64,000 nucleotides of DNA from Bifidobacterium olomucense (lineage in GTDB: Bacteria > Actinomycetota > Actinomycetes > Actinomycetales > Bifidobacteriaceae), in NCBI RefSeq assembly GCF_012932375.1, contig NZ_JAAIIG010000001.1:372001-436000 (forward strand), in the 5' to 3' direction. Made by a program: the position numbers and the translations under genes. How positions within the stretch are numbered: position 1 is the first letter of the stretch; every line of letters begins with the position of its first letter. Below, in pieces: positions 29,742-39,689 of the stretch. The notes beneath the pieces are model-generated. The model made no database searches. It was not told the DNA's origin and saw only the letters and a program-made list of their open reading frames with translations.

Positions 29742-29772
29742 GGGCTTCCTGCCATGATGAAGCAGGAAGCCC
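29742..29772. terminator. Bidirectional terminator between convergent guaD and metK
   Basis: GGGCTTCCTGC (29742-29752) pairs with GCAGGAAGCCC (29762-29772); AT-rich sequence follows on both sides. Confidence 0.8.
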
Positions 29773-29812
29773 TCATTATTGCCGGATTATTGTTGGTGCT
29801 AGCCGAAATGAA

Positions 29813-31036
29813 TCACTCTGCGGCAATCGCAGCCTTGAGCTCCTCGACCTTATTGGTACGCTCCCACGGGAACTGAACATCGGTACGGCCGAAGTGACCG
29901 TAGGCAGCCGTTTTCAGGTACATCGGACGCTTGAGATCCAGTTCGTCGATGATGGCTGCCGGGCGAAGATCAAACACCTTGCGCACCGCGGCGGCGATCT
30001 GGCCGCGAGTCACGCCGTCACGCTCGGTGCCGAACGTCTCCACATTGATGGACACCGGATCGGCCACGCCAATGGCATAAGCCACCTGTACTTCGGCCTT
30101 GCGCGCCAGACCGGCGGCCACGATGTTCTTGGCGACCCAGCGGGTGGCGTAGGCGGCGGAACGGTCCACCTTGGATGGATCCTTGCCGGAGAATGCGCCG
30201 CCGCCGTGATGCGCGGCACCGCCGTAAGTGTCCACGATGATTTTGCGGCCGGTCAGACCTGCGTCGGCAGCGGGACCGCCAAGGATGAACGAACCGGTGG
30301 GGTTGACCAGCTGGCGGTAGCCCTCATAGGGCACCTTGTCACCAAGCACTTCCCTAAGCACCGGGTCGATCACGTGTTCCTTGAGCTGAGCCTCAAGCCA
30401 TGCGTGGGTCGCCTCGGGGTCATGCTGTGTGGAAATCAGCACGGTATCCAAACGCACGGGATTGTCGTGCTCGTCGTACTCGATGGTCACCTGGGTTTTG
30501 CCGTCCGGGCGCAGGTGAGGCACTTCGCCGGACTTGCGTACTTCGGTCAGACGGAAGGCGAGACGATGGGCCAAATAAATCGGCAACGGCATCAGTGTCG
30601 GCGTCTCGTCAGCGGCATAGCCGAACATCACACCCTGATCGCCGGCGCCTTGCGCCTCATAGCGTTGCTCACGGCTGGCAGCGGATTCTTCTTCGGCGTT
30701 CAGGCGGCTTACGCCCTGATTGATTTCGGCGCTCTGCTCGGTGATCGCCACGATAACGCCGCAGGAGTCGGCATCCAAGCCGACCTCGGAGGAAGTGTAG
30801 CCAATATTGCGCAAGGTCTCGCGGACTTTGGACTGCACGTCGCAGTAGCCTTCGGACGTGACCTCGCCAAAGACCAGGAACACGCCTGTGGCGGCTGAGG
30901 TCTCCACAGCCACATGGCTGGTGGGGTCTTGGGCCAGCAGGTCGTCGAGAATGGCATCGGAAATCTGGTCGCAGACCTTGTCCGGGTGGCCTTCGGTAAC
31001 GGATTCGGCTGAGATAAGCCGCTTTTCTTCTGTCAT
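29813..31036 (-). CDS. metK: S-adenosylmethionine synthetase
   Basis: 407 aa, with AAAGGGATGAT before the [23 protein letters not shown] opens the ATP/methionine site; [12 protein letters not shown] and [19 protein letters not shown] are the two PROSITE signatures, complete. It makes SAM from ATP and methionine. I looked for a SAM riboswitch in its upstream region (31037-31238) and did not find a recognisable one. Confidence 0.98.
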   Translation of the reverse strand: MTEEKRLISAESVTEGHPDKVCDQISDAILDDLLAQDPTSHVAVETSAATGVFLVFGEVTSEGYCDVQSKVRETLRNIGYTSSEVGLDADSCGVIVAITEQSAEINQGVSRLNAEEESAASREQRYEAQGAGDQGVMFGYAADETPTLMPLPIYLAHRLAFRLTEVRKSGEVPHLRPDGKTQVTIEYDEHDNPVRLDTVLISTQHDPEATHAWLEAQLKEHVIDPVLREVLGDKVPYEGYRQLVNPTGSFILGGPAADAGLTGRKIIVDTYGGAAHHGGGAFSGKDPSKVDRSAAYATRWVAKNIVAAGLARKAEVQVAYAIGVADPVSINVETFGTERDGVTRGQIAAAVRKVFDLRPAAIIDELDLKRPMYLKTAAYGHFGRTDVQFPWERTNKVEELKAAIAAE

Positions 31037-31238
31037 ATCATCCCTTTCGTGTCAGGACTTATCGCCCCGCGCCGAATCGGGCACGAAGCACAATGATACG
31101 TATTGGTTATGGTGTGTGATTGTTCAGTTATCGCGATATTCAATTATGAAAACCTTGTATGCCCGGTGCGAACAGGGGGATCGGCGGTATCTCCCGCAGG
31201 TATCGGTCGGGCTTATCGGATATGGAATCGGATACAAG
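31037..31238. other. Gene-free region between rpoZ and metK
   Basis: No plausible gene is seen on either strand. The stretch near 31100-31150 is AT-rich and probably holds the metK promoter on the minus strand. No riboswitch structure is recognised. Confidence 0.5.
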
Positions 31239-31280
31239 AGAAGGGCCCGTGCCAACCAGCGCGGTGGCGCGAGCCCTTCT
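31239..31280 (-). terminator. Hairpin terminator after rpoZ
   Basis: AGAAGGGC (31239-31246) pairs with GCCCTTCT (31273-31280), with an inner GCCA/TGGC stem. It lies 75 bp downstream of the rpoZ stop. The T-run on the minus strand is weak. Confidence 0.6.
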
Positions 31281-31354
31281 GTTCCTTCTGTTATTCACGT
31301 CTGCGATTCGTATCTGTGGTTGGCCACAGTCGAAAGCGGCGACAGATCCGTGGA

Positions 31355-31669
31355 TCAGTTGCCCTCGTTGGCGTCGTCCTCGCCCAGGGTCTCCTCAAGC
31401 AGACCCTCGTCGATCTCGCGGAAGGCGATGGACAGCGGCTTCTCGTTGTTCTGGTACTCGACGAGCGGGCCGACGTTCTGCAGCAGGCCCTCGTTCAGCT
31501 GGGTGAAGTAGGAGTTGATCTGGCGGGCACGCTTGGCGGCGAAAATGGCCAGCGCGTACTTGGAGTCAGCGTGCTTCATCAGGTCGTCAATCGGCGGATT
31601 TGCAAGACCGGTGGGGTGCGGGTCAGTGCCGAACGCCTCGTTACCCTTAACCTCGGTTTCTTCTGCCAT
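31355..31669 (-). CDS. rpoZ: DNA-directed RNA polymerase omega subunit
   Basis: 104 aa. The core [20 protein letters not shown] followed by [15 protein letters not shown] is the omega signature, and the C-terminus is acidic ([13 protein letters not shown]). Omega helps beta' folding and holoenzyme assembly. It is upstream of metK in the same direction with a hairpin between them. Confidence 0.95.
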   Translation of the reverse strand: MAEETEVKGNEAFGTDPHPTGLANPPIDDLMKHADSKYALAIFAAKRARQINSYFTQLNEGLLQNVGPLVEYQNNEKPLSIAFREIDEGLLEETLGEDDANEGN

Positions 31670-31885
31670 AAGTATGTGTCTCCAAACGTTGGAAAATCTA
31701 TCTCAACCGAACAAAGTCTAGCCTTGCGCCGGGACTTCGCGGCAATCGTGTATCGGGGTCGTTCTTCTACCAGTTTGTGAGGCAAGAAGTGCCGTGAGAC
31801 GGTGTGAAAAAGGTTACGTTTTTGAAAATTCCACTATTCGACTCTTGACAAAACGCGTGTCCCTCGCAAGGGCTTGAATAGAAGC

Positions 31886-33751
31886 ATGACTGAAATGCGA
31901 TCTGCAAAACTCATGTCCGGCCGCGTCTTCGCAGGCGCGCGAGCCCTCTACCGTGCCGCCGGCGTCAGCGGCGACGACATGGGCCGTAAGCCCATCATCG
32001 CCATCGCCAACTCCTTCGACGAGTTCCTGCCCGGCCACGTCCACCTGAACAAGGTCGGACGTATCGTCTCCGAAGCCATCAAGGAAGCGGGCGGCATCCC
32101 GCGCGAGTTCAACACGATGGCCGTGGACGACGGCATCGCCATGGGCCACACCGGCATGCTCTACTCCCTGCCTTCCCGCGATATCATCGCCGATACCGTG
32201 GAATACCAGTGCAATGCGCACTGCGCCGACGCCCTGATCTGCATCCCGAACTGCGACAAGGTGGTTCCGGGCATGCTCATGGCGGCCCTTCGCCTCAACA
32301 TCCCGACCGTTTTCGTCTCCGGTGGCCCGATGGAAGCCGGCACCACCGTGCTGGCCGACGGCACCGTCAAGAAGAACACCGATCTGATCTCCGTGATGTA
32401 CGCCTCCGCAGACGACAACGTCTCCGAAGAGGATCTGCTCAACTACGAGAAGACCGTGTGCCCGACCTGCGGTTCCTGCGCCGGCATGTTCACCGCCAAC
32501 TCGATGAACTGCCTGACCGAGGCCATCGGTCTGGCCCTGCCTGGCAACGGCACGATTCTGGCCTCCCACTCCTACCGCAAGGACCTGTTCAAGCGCGCCG
32601 CGCAGCAGGTGGTCAAGATCGCCAACCAGTACTACCGCGATTCCGACGACTCCGTGCTGCCGCGTTCCATCGCCACCAAGGAAGCCTTCGAGAACGCCAT
32701 GACCATGGATGTGGCCATGGGCGGCTCCACCAACACCGTGCTGCACATTCTGGCAATGGCCCAGTCCGCAGACGTGGACTTCACGCTGGATGACATCGAG
32801 CGCATCTCCCACACCGTGCCGTGCATCTGCAAGGCTTCGCCGTCCGGCAAGTGGGAGATCTCCGACGTGCACCGCGCCGGCGGCATCACCGGCATTCTGG
32901 GCGAGCTCGACCGCGCCGGCAAGCTGCACCGCAATGTGCACTCCATCGACTACCCGACCCTTGAGGCCAAACTCAACGATTGGGACATCATGCGCGACAC
33001 CTGCACCGAGGAAGCCAAGCAGATGTACAAGGCCGCTCCTGGCCACATCATCTCCCCGGAGCCGTGGACGCACACCACCTTGTTCGACACGCTCGACACC
33101 GATCGTGAGAACGGTGCCATCCACGACATCGATCATCCGGAGATCCACGAGGGCGGCCTCGCCGTGCTGCGCGGCAACCTGGCCCCTGACGGCTGCGTGG
33201 TGAAGACCGCCGGCGTGCCGCAGGAGATCTGGAAGTTCCGTGGACCGGCTCTGGTGGTCGAATCCCAGGAGGAAGCCATCAAGGTGATTCTGGACGACAC
33301 TCTGAAGCCCGGCATGGCGCTGGTGATTCGTTACGAGGGTCCGAAGGGCGGTCCGGGCATGCAGGAAATGCTGTACCCGACCTCCTTCGTCAAGGGCAAG
33401 GGCATCGGCAAGCAGGTGGCTATGCTCACCGACGGCCGTTACTCCGGCGGCTCCTCCGGTCTGGCCATCGGCCACATCGCTCCTGAGGCCGCCAACAAGG
33501 GTCCGATCGCGCTCATCAAGAACGGCGACATCATCAACATCGATATCGAGAACCGTTCGGTGAACGTGGAGCTGACCGACGAGCAGCTGGCCGAGCGCCG
33601 CGCCGAGCTCGAGGCCGGCGACGGCTACGTGGCTCACCGTGACCGCAAGGTTTCCCAGGCCCTGAAGGCCTACGCCGCCTTCGCCCGCTCCGCCGACAAG
33701 GGCGCTACGCGCGACCCGGAGCTGATCAACAAGCTCTCTGGTTTGGCGTGA
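31886..33751 (+). CDS. ilvD: Dihydroxy-acid dehydratase
   Basis: 621 aa from the ATG at 31886; in-frame ATGs at 31874 and 31895 are alternatives and no strong ribosome site decides. Fe-S ligand motifs are seen: [15 protein letters not shown] and [30 protein letters not shown] and [11 protein letters not shown] close the C-terminal domain. It makes 2-oxo acids for isoleucine and valine, and also feeds pantothenate synthesis. It stands alone here. Confidence 0.97.
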   Translation: MTEMRSAKLMSGRVFAGARALYRAAGVSGDDMGRKPIIAIANSFDEFLPGHVHLNKVGRIVSEAIKEAGGIPREFNTMAVDDGIAMGHTGMLYSLPSRDIIADTVEYQCNAHCADALICIPNCDKVVPGMLMAALRLNIPTVFVSGGPMEAGTTVLADGTVKKNTDLISVMYASADDNVSEEDLLNYEKTVCPTCGSCAGMFTANSMNCLTEAIGLALPGNGTILASHSYRKDLFKRAAQQVVKIANQYYRDSDDSVLPRSIATKEAFENAMTMDVAMGGSTNTVLHILAMAQSADVDFTLDDIERISHTVPCICKASPSGKWEISDVHRAGGITGILGELDRAGKLHRNVHSIDYPTLEAKLNDWDIMRDTCTEEAKQMYKAAPGHIISPEPWTHTTLFDTLDTDRENGAIHDIDHPEIHEGGLAVLRGNLAPDGCVVKTAGVPQEIWKFRGPALVVESQEEAIKVILDDTLKPGMALVIRYEGPKGGPGMQEMLYPTSFVKGKGIGKQVAMLTDGRYSGGSSGLAIGHIAPEAANKGPIALIKNGDIINIDIENRSVNVELTDEQLAERRAELEAGDGYVAHRDRKVSQALKAYAAFARSADKGATRDPELINKLSGLA

Positions 33752-33781
33752 TTGAATCATCGACTGAGCCTCTTCCGGCAT

Positions 33782-33827
33782 GACAACGGGGCCGGCGTCC
33801 ATTGTGCGGATGCCGGCCCCGTTGTCG
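33782..33827 (+). terminator. GC-rich hairpin after ilvD
   Basis: GACAACGGGGCCGGCGTCC (33782-33800) pairs with GGATGCCGGCCCCGTTGTC (33809-33827), almost perfectly. There is no T-run, but its position 31 bp after ilvD fits a terminator. Confidence 0.7.
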
Positions 33828-33866
33828 ATGGTCCATCCCTATACTCTCGAACCGACAATTCAATAC

Positions 33867-33989
33867 GCATCTTCAGGGCAGGGTGAAATTCCCGATCGGC
33901 GGTACAGTCCGCGAGCGTCGCGATTAACAGTTGCGATGCCGAACCGGTGAGATTCCGGTACCGACAGTCATAGTCTGGATGAAAGAAGC
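33867..33989 (+). ncRNA. FMN riboswitch (RFN element)
   Basis: All conserved blocks are present in order: ATCTTCAGGGCAGGGTGAAA, TTCCCGATCGGCGGTA, GTCCGCGAGCG, the hairpin GCCGAACCGGTGAGATTCCG, GTACCGACAGTCATAGTCTG and GATGAAAGAAG. It binds FMN and controls the rib operon behind it. A terminator hairpin follows at 34075-34118. Confidence 0.97.
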
Positions 33990-34074
33990 TGCGGCGGCGT
34001 GGACCATCGGCCTGCGCATGCGACTGCATACCGTCGCATGCGCGCATAGGCGATGCGCATCATGCGGCCCATAT

Positions 34075-34118
34075 CGAGCACCCTGGATTTCGAACGGAAT
34101 CCAGGGTGCTCGCATTTT
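34075..34118 (+). terminator. Expression-platform terminator of the FMN riboswitch
   Basis: CGAGCACCCTGGATT (34075-34089) pairs perfectly with AATCCAGGGTGCTCG (34098-34112) around an 8-nt loop, followed by CATTTTA. The left-arm sequence AGCACCCTGGA recurs exactly at 34202-34212, 30 bp before the ribD start, and could compete for the right arm. Confidence 0.85.
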
Positions 34119-34241
34119 AGGGCCGTGAGGCATGGTGTGTCTTACCCGATGCCCGAGAAACCGGAACCAAGAACCGGTACACGGCTACGCTGCCATTATG
34201 AAGCACCCTGGACATGCCCTATCGCAAGGAAAGGGGATTTC

Positions 34242-35357
34242 ATGAACGATAGGGACTTCATGTCCGTGGCATTGCGCCACGCACGACTCGGAGCGGGCAA
34301 AGTCAACCCGAATCCGATGGTGGGGGCGGTCATCGCGCGCGACGGCACGATCATCGCCACCGGACATCACAACCATTTCGGCGGCTGGCACGCCGAACGC
34401 GCCGCACTAGAGATGGCGAAACGCGACGGCATCGACGTGCGCGGCGCCACAATCTATGTCACGCTGGAACCCTGCTGCCACACGGGCAAGCAGCCTCCGT
34501 GTACGCAGGCGCTCATCGACGCCGGGATTGCTCGCGTGGTGGTCGGCTCCCCCGACCCGAACCCGCTGGTCGCCGGCAAAGGCGTGCGCCGGCTCATGGA
34601 CGCGGGCATTGAAGTCACGCAGGGTGTGCTGCGCGACGAATGCGATGCGCTCAACGAGATTTTCCTGCACTACATCACTACGCGCGCACCGTTCGTCATG
34701 CTCAAATATGCGATGACGCTCGACGGTCGCATCGCCGCCGCATCGGGACTGTCCCGATGGATCACCGGCGAGGCCGCGCGCCGCCGCGTGCACGAGGACC
34801 GCTGCCGGTTCGCTGCGATCATGGTGGGCGTGGGCACGGTCATCACGGACGATCCGCGACTCACCTGCCGCATCCCCGGCGGCCACAATCCGATTCGCGT
34901 GGTGTGCGACACCAATCTCAACACGCCGCATGAGGCCGCGGTTGTCGCCACCGCGCGCGAGACGCCCACCATCATCGCCACCTGCTCGAGAGACAAGATC
35001 CGCGCGCAGGCCTATCTCGACGCGGGTTGCGAGATCCTCCACGTGCCGGCCGACGCGGACGGACATGCCGACGTTGCCGCCATCGTCGGTACGCTCGGCG
35101 GGCGCGGCATCGACAGCGTGATGATCGAAGGCGGCGGCGAACTTGCCTGGTCCGCGCTGCGCGACCAGGTCGTGACCAAAGTGAGCGCCTACGTCGCGCC
35201 GAAACTGTTCGGCGGACGCGCCGCGCCCGGTCCGGTGGGCGGCGCGGGCGTCGACGCGCCGGATGACGCTTTCCTCCTCGAGCACCGCACCGTCGCCACG
35301 GTGGGTGACGACATCGTCATCGAAGGAGGAGTTGACTATGTTCACCGGAATCGTTGA
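34242..35357 (+). CDS. ribD: Bifunctional riboflavin deaminase/reductase
   Basis: 371 aa from the ATG at 34242, with GCAAGGAAAGGGG upstream. The N-terminal deaminase has HAE at 50-52 and PCCHTGKQPPC with zinc Cys78 and Cys87. The C-terminal reductase domain (from about residue 145, FVMLKYAMTLDGRIA) ends with SVMIEGGGELAWSAL. It carries out the second and third steps of riboflavin synthesis. Its last 20 nt overlap ribE, indicating translational coupling. Local GC is high, unlike the AT-rich island just after the operon. Confidence 0.97.
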   Translation: MNDRDFMSVALRHARLGAGKVNPNPMVGAVIARDGTIIATGHHNHFGGWHAERAALEMAKRDGIDVRGATIYVTLEPCCHTGKQPPCTQALIDAGIARVVVGSPDPNPLVAGKGVRRLMDAGIEVTQGVLRDECDALNEIFLHYITTRAPFVMLKYAMTLDGRIAAASGLSRWITGEAARRRVHEDRCRFAAIMVGVGTVITDDPRLTCRIPGGHNPIRVVCDTNLNTPHEAAVVATARETPTIIATCSRDKIRAQAYLDAGCEILHVPADADGHADVAAIVGTLGGRGIDSVMIEGGGELAWSALRDQVVTKVSAYVAPKLFGGRAAPGPVGGAGVDAPDDAFLLEHRTVATVGDDIVIEGGVDYVHRNR

Positions 35358-36006
35358 GGACCTTGGTACGGTCGTCGGATTGGAGACCGGCACGGACTTC
35401 GTACGACTGACTGTCGACTCGCCGACGGTGGTGACCGATCGTACGGCGATCGGCGAAAGCATCGCTGTCAATGGCGTGTGCTTGACAGTCACGTCCGTGC
35501 GAGGCACGGCGTTCACCGCCGATGTGATGCACGAGACGTTGCGACGCTCCTCCCTCGGTTCGCTCAGACGCGGCGATCATGTGGACGTGGAACGCGCGAT
35601 GCCTGCCGACGGACGGTTCTCCGGGCACATCGTCTCCGGGCACATTGACGGTACTGGTGTGGTCGCCTCGATCGCGCGCGACGGCATTGCCACCGTTTAC
35701 ACGATTCGAGCACCGTACGCGCTCATGCGGTTCATCGCCGAGAAGGGATCGATTGCCGTTGAAGGAATCAGTCTGACGGTGACGCACGTCGGACACGACT
35801 CGTTCGGCGTGTCGATTATCCCGCATACCGCCGCGCACACGGTGCTGGACGAACGGCGCATCGGCGACGTGGTCAATCTCGAAACCGACCCGATTGCGAA
35901 ATACATGGCGCGGCTGTTAGAGATGCCGGCGGGCGAGGGCACGGCCGGCGTGACAGCCGATACAGGCCCGATCACGGAGAACTTCCTCGCCGCGCATGGA
36001 TTCTGA
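35338..36006 (+). CDS. ribE: Riboflavin synthase alpha chain
   Basis: 222 aa from the ATG at 35338 (GAAGGAGGAGTTGAC upstream, inside ribD). MFTGIVEDLGTV is the usual start. Two lumazine-binding repeats can be aligned, each with an SI.VNG/SVEGISLTV element (SIAVNGVCLTV and SIAVEGISLTVTHV). It dismutates two 6,7-dimethyl-8-ribityllumazine to riboflavin. The C-terminal tail is about 20 residues longer than a minimal RibE. Confidence 0.97.
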   Translation: MFTGIVEDLGTVVGLETGTDFVRLTVDSPTVVTDRTAIGESIAVNGVCLTVTSVRGTAFTADVMHETLRRSSLGSLRRGDHVDVERAMPADGRFSGHIVSGHIDGTGVVASIARDGIATVYTIRAPYALMRFIAEKGSIAVEGISLTVTHVGHDSFGVSIIPHTAAHTVLDERRIGDVVNLETDPIAKYMARLLEMPAGEGTAGVTADTGPITENFLAAHGF

Positions 36007-36043
36007 CAACGACAAGACATCATCGAGAACGGAAATAACAGAA

Positions 36044-37309
36044 ATGACAGACATGACGGAACACACGAATCAGGACGGCCCGGTGGCGCGCGCCATCCGG
36101 GACATTGCGGCAGGACGCATCGTTGTCGTTGCGGACGACGAAAGCCGTGAGAACGAGGGTGACCTCATTTGCGCGGCGCGCCACGCGACGCCGAGCAACA
36201 TCGCGTTCATGGCCACGCACGGCAGGGGCCTGATTTGCATGCCGATGAGTCTGGAGCTGGCGACGCGACTTGACCTGCCGCCAATGTGCACGGCGAACAC
36301 GGACAACCACCACACGGCGTTCACCGTGTCAATCGACCATGTGACCACATCCACCGGCATCAGCGCTCGCGACCGCTCGCTCACTGCGATGGCGTGCGTC
36401 GCCCCGAGCACGCGCCCGCAGGACTTCCGCCGCCCCGGGCACATGTTCCCGCTTGTCGCACGCTCCGGAGGCGTATTGGAACGCAACGGGCATACGGAGG
36501 CGACCGTTGACCTGGCGCGACTGGCTGGACTCGAGCCGTGCGGACTGTGCTGCGAGATGATGAAGGCCAACGGCACGATGATGCGACGCGACGATCTCGT
36601 ACGCTTCGCCGATGAGCACGGGCTGGCCTACATCACTATCGCACAGCTGCAGGAGTATTGTCGCGCACATACGTTCCCGAGCGCGGTGCGCCGCGTAGCG
36701 CGCGTAAACCTGCCAACTGAATACGGACGGTTCACGATGGTCGGCTATGAGTCGGATGACGGTGACGAACATGTGGCACTGGTGATGGGCGACACCGGCT
36801 CCGGCGAGCCGGTCCTGTGTCGCATTCACTCGCAGTGCCTGACCGGCGACGTGTTCGGCTCGCAACGCTGCGACTGCGGGCCGCAGCTGCATGAAGCGAT
36901 GCGGCGCGTGGCCGAGGCAGGACGCGGTGTCATCCTGTACCTGAGCCAAGAGGGTCGGGGTATCGGATTGCTTAACAAGCTGCGCGCTTACGAGCTCCAG
37001 GAACGCGGGTTCGACACGCTCGATGCGAACCTGGAACTCGGATTCCCCGTCGACGCACGCGAATACGAGACCGCGGCGGCCATGTTGCGCGATCTCGGTG
37101 TCGCGTCGGTCGACCTAATGACCAACAACCCAGACAAAATCGGCAAGCTGGAGCAGGCGGACATCGCCATCGCCTCTCGTGTGCCGATCGTCATCCCCGC
37201 AAACGCGCACGACGCAAACTACCTGTCTACCAAGGAATACAGGATGGGGCATCTGCTAGGAGCCCTGTCAGACATGACGAACCTGTCCACCATTGCAAAG
37301 GAGAACTGA
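36044..37309 (+). CDS. ribBA: Bifunctional DHBP synthase / GTP cyclohydrolase II
   Basis: 421 aa from the ATG at 36044; upstream ATGs (35996 within ribE) and 36053 are possible. The N-terminal RibB half has [15 protein letters not shown] and the [10 protein letters not shown] motif. The C-terminal RibA half has [15 protein letters not shown] with the zinc cysteines and [17 protein letters not shown]. It supplies both precursors: dihydroxybutanone phosphate from ribulose 5-phosphate and the pyrimidine from GTP. Spacing to ribE is 37 bp and to ribH 1 bp. Confidence 0.97.
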   Translation: MTDMTEHTNQDGPVARAIRDIAAGRIVVVADDESRENEGDLICAARHATPSNIAFMATHGRGLICMPMSLELATRLDLPPMCTANTDNHHTAFTVSIDHVTTSTGISARDRSLTAMACVAPSTRPQDFRRPGHMFPLVARSGGVLERNGHTEATVDLARLAGLEPCGLCCEMMKANGTMMRRDDLVRFADEHGLAYITIAQLQEYCRAHTFPSAVRRVARVNLPTEYGRFTMVGYESDDGDEHVALVMGDTGSGEPVLCRIHSQCLTGDVFGSQRCDCGPQLHEAMRRVAEAGRGVILYLSQEGRGIGLLNKLRAYELQERGFDTLDANLELGFPVDAREYETAAAMLRDLGVASVDLMTNNPDKIGKLEQADIAIASRVPIVIPANAHDANYLSTKEYRMGHLLGALSDMTNLSTIAKEN

Positions 37310-37310
37310 A

Positions 37311-37805
37311 ATGACCGTATTCGAAGGACAACTGATTGGCGGCACCGTTTCCGCCACCGGCAAGCCAATCCGTATCGGCATCGTGGCGGCGAGGTTCAAC
37401 GAGTTCATCACTTCGAAGCTGCTGTCCGGCGCGCAGGACGGCTTGCGCCGCCACGGCGTAGCCGACGAGGATGTGGATGTGGCGTGGGTACCTGGCTCAT
37501 TTGAAATCCCGATTGCGGCCAAGCGCATGGTGTCTACCGGACGCTACGACGCGGTGATTTGCCTCGGCGCGATTATCCGCGGCAGCACTTCCCACTACGA
37601 CCTGGTGTGTAACGAGACCGCGAAGGGCATCGCCCAGGTGTCGCTGAACTCGGATGTGCCGGTGCTGTTCGGCGTGATTACCACCGAGAACATCGAGCAA
37701 GCCATTGAGCGCGCTGGCACAAAGGCTGGCAACAAGGGCTTCGACTGTGCGCTTGGTGCCATCGAGATGATCAACGTGCTGCGAGCCATCAGCGCCGGGG
37801 AGTAG
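37311..37805 (+). CDS. ribH: 6,7-Dimethyl-8-ribityllumazine synthase
   Basis: 164 aa from the ATG at 37311, with AAAGGAGAACTGAA upstream. The substrate sites are [40 protein letters not shown] (with the catalytic His) and [12 protein letters not shown]. It condenses the RibA/RibD product with dihydroxybutanone phosphate. Last gene of the riboflavin operon; a hairpin follows at 37946. Confidence 0.97.
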   Translation: MTVFEGQLIGGTVSATGKPIRIGIVAARFNEFITSKLLSGAQDGLRRHGVADEDVDVAWVPGSFEIPIAAKRMVSTGRYDAVICLGAIIRGSTSHYDLVCNETAKGIAQVSLNSDVPVLFGVITTENIEQAIERAGTKAGNKGFDCALGAIEMINVLRAISAGE

Positions 37806-37945
37806 TTTCGACGGCGCTCCAAGGTGGTGGCGCGCGCCGGTCGGTATGTGCCACCAGCTGGTACATCACCGTCCGGCGTACCAGTCGCGGATTGTCGACG
37901 CTTCACCGATAGGTGACTGAGGGATAGTCCCATAGGGAATACTGC

Positions 37946-37977
37946 AATAGCCTTTCGCCAAGTCGCGAAAGGCTATT
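37946..37977 (+). terminator. Hairpin terminator downstream of ribH
   Basis: AATAGCCTTTCGC (37946-37958) pairs perfectly with GCGAAAGGCTATT (37965-37977). It lies 140 bp after ribH and just before the AT-rich island. The T-run is poor. Confidence 0.7.
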
Positions 37978-38023
37978 ATGTACCGTATATTGAAGAGACT
38001 ATGAATTGGTAAAGGGTGATTAT

Positions 38024-38542
38024 GTGAGAAAATATGCAAATAAAGAGGAACTGAAAGTTGAAATAAAAAAATCATTTGAAAAATATATTTCAGAATTTGA
38101 TAACATACCGGAATCTTTAAAAGATAAGAGAGTCGATAACGTTGATAGGACTCCGGCTGAGAACCTCGCTTATCAAGTTGGATGGACGACGTTGGTCCTT
38201 AAGTGGGAAAAGGATGAAAGAAATGGACTCCAAGTACATACTCCATCGGATGATTTTCAATGGAATCAGCTTGGTGAGCTATACCAGTGGTTTAATGATG
38301 AGTACGCTCATCTCTCGCTCAATGCTTTAAAAGCTAAATTAGAAGAAAACATTAATTCTTTATATGCATTGATTGATTCGATGAGTGAAGAGGAATTATT
38401 TACTCCACACATGAGGAAATGGGCTGATGAAGCAACTAAAACAGCAGTGTGGGAGGTCTATAAGTTCATACATGTGAATACTGTTGCGCCATTTGGGACC
38501 TTTAGAACAAAAATCAGAAAATGGAAAAAGATAGCGCTATAG
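38024..38542 (+). CDS. ClbS/DfsB-family four-helix bundle protein
   Basis: 172 aa from the GTG at 38024 (AAAGGG upstream), giving MRKYANKEELKVEIKKSF, the usual start of DUF1706/ClbS proteins. The central WTTLVLKWEKDERNGLQVHT and the end VNTVAPFGTFRTKIRKWKK are also family-typical. ClbS itself is a cyclopropane hydrolase that protects against colibactin; most homologues have unknown roles. Codons are AT-rich (Lys AAA, Glu GAA, Ile ATA), very unlike the rib genes before it, so recent transfer is likely. Confidence 0.9.
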   Translation: MRKYANKEELKVEIKKSFEKYISEFDNIPESLKDKRVDNVDRTPAENLAYQVGWTTLVLKWEKDERNGLQVHTPSDDFQWNQLGELYQWFNDEYAHLSLNALKAKLEENINSLYALIDSMSEEELFTPHMRKWADEATKTAVWEVYKFIHVNTVAPFGTFRTKIRKWKKIAL

Positions 38543-38700
38543 ATTTTGCATGACAAGCATCAATAATGATTGATGATCTGATCGCCGCAAAGCGGTACTT
38601 CGCATCCGTTAAGCACACCGTTATTGCAGTACGGAATTAGACAAATCGATAGGTAAGGATGTTGATATGTCTAATGAAGTAGGAGCCTCAACAATACCAA

Positions 38701-38979
38701 TCAAGAGATGATGACGGATACGCGTTTGCCCATAGCCTGAGCAAGTGCGTCAAGGGTCCGGATGGACGGGCTGATTCGAGCTTTCTCGATTCGGTTAATG
38801 GTGCTGCGGGAAATATGTGAGAGTGCTGCAAGCTGTTCTTGGGAGAGCCCTGCTTCTTCGCGTGCGCGCATAAGCGCCACTGCTGCGTCAAGTCGACGGC
38901 TCTCTTCCTCGATTTTCTCTCGCGCGATAGGATCGTCCTTGACCTTTGCAAGATGCCGCTCGAAACTCATGGTAGGCAT
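38701..38979 (-). CDS. HTH antitoxin (Xre/HigA-like)
   Basis: 92 aa. The helix-turn-helix is LSQEQLAALSHISRSTINRI (about 44-63), followed by SIRTLDALAQAMGKRV, which is the Xre/HigA form. It is encoded directly after the toxin gene with 2 bp between, in the toxin-first order of HigBA loci. It probably binds the toxin and represses the shared promoter. Confidence 0.88.
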   Translation of the reverse strand: MPTMSFERHLAKVKDDPIAREKIEEESRRLDAAVALMRAREEAGLSQEQLAALSHISRSTINRIEKARISPSIRTLDALAQAMGKRVSVIIS

Positions 38980-38981
38980 AA

Positions 38982-39356
38982 TCAGTGCTCCTCCTGTTCA
39001 TATAGGTTTTTAATGCGGTGTGCTCGTTCGATTTCAGGTCTTGGCGTTTTCTGCGTTTTCTTAGTGAAACCGTGTGTGATGATGTATTGGATTCCATTGA
39101 AGTGGAAGTAACAGGCGCGTTGAATATTATTCGATTGTTGTGATCGTATCTCCCATATTTCGTTATCCAGTTTCTTGACCCACTGCATTCGCAATGCTGT
39201 GGGAATGCCGTAATACTCGATACGCTCGATGAGCGCATCAAGTTTGTGTGCATCCTTTGCGGGTAAACTTCTGTACCAATCCTCGAAAGGACTGGATCCG
39301 TCGTTGTTGATATAAATCTCAAACGAGACTTTTCTCTTGCTTTCGTAGTGTAGCAT
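38982..39356 (-). CDS. RelE/ParE-superfamily toxin (Gp49/HigB-like)
   Basis: 124 aa. The segments SFEIYINNDGSSPFEDWYRS, VKKLDNEIWEIRSQQSNNIQ and THGFTKKTQKTPRPEIERA are characteristic of the phage-derived Gp49-like HigB family (PF05973). Such toxins are ribosome-dependent mRNA interferases. The basic KKTQKTP stretch is the expected active region. The pair lies in an AT-rich island. Confidence 0.88.
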   Translation of the reverse strand: MLHYESKRKVSFEIYINNDGSSPFEDWYRSLPAKDAHKLDALIERIEYYGIPTALRMQWVKKLDNEIWEIRSQQSNNIQRACYFHFNGIQYIITHGFTKKTQKTPRPEIERAHRIKNLYEQEEH

Positions 39357-39552
39357 ATTTGCCTCTTAACTACTGTCTTCGTTGATTTCTGACCTCGTTG
39401 TCGTTTTTCCTGTGACTAAAACCGTAAAGCGGCTTGGTGATGCTTGTCTACTTGAATCGACCTATGTGGTTCGAGCTTGTCGAGTTATCCACATTCCAGT
39501 GTTATTCGGTCAGTTGATGGATTAATTGCACATAGTTGTGTGCGCACAGTTC
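39357..39552. other. Gene-free region between HigB-like toxin and left repeat block
   Basis: No gene is seen. It should contain the toxin-antitoxin promoter on the minus strand close to 39360-39400. A perfect DnaA-box-like TTATCCACA occurs at 39485-39493. Confidence 0.5.
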
Positions 39553-39673
39553 GAGCATCATGGGTTCTTGGAACGGGGCTAAGATTCGGGCGGTGGAAAA
39601 TGTCTAACCAAGCTGGTGGAAAATGCATAGTCAGAATGGTGTAAAATGTAAGATGAAAATGGTGTAAAATGTA
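39553..39673. repeat. Left repeat block: four 13-bp motifs with exact 23-bp period
   Basis: GGTG(G/T)AAAATG(T/C)(A/C) occurs at 39592, 39615, 39638 and 39661, each separated by 10 bp. The 39 bp before the first motif (GAGCATCATGGGTTCTT, then GGAACGGGGCTAAGATTC) match the right block at 41008. The last motif ends 16 bp before the ATPase start, so the array overlaps its promoter region. Confidence 0.92.
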
Positions 39674-39689
39674 AGGTGAGGTCGAAGGT

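Noticed and set aside
31037..31238. SAM riboswitch before metK
   Set aside because: None of the conserved cores of SAM-I, SAM-II or SAM-IV could be recognised on the minus strand.
39592..39673. Short regular repeats as a CRISPR array
   Set aside because: Repeats are 13 bp and spacers 10 bp, far too short, the spacers are shared between the two blocks, and no cas gene is near.
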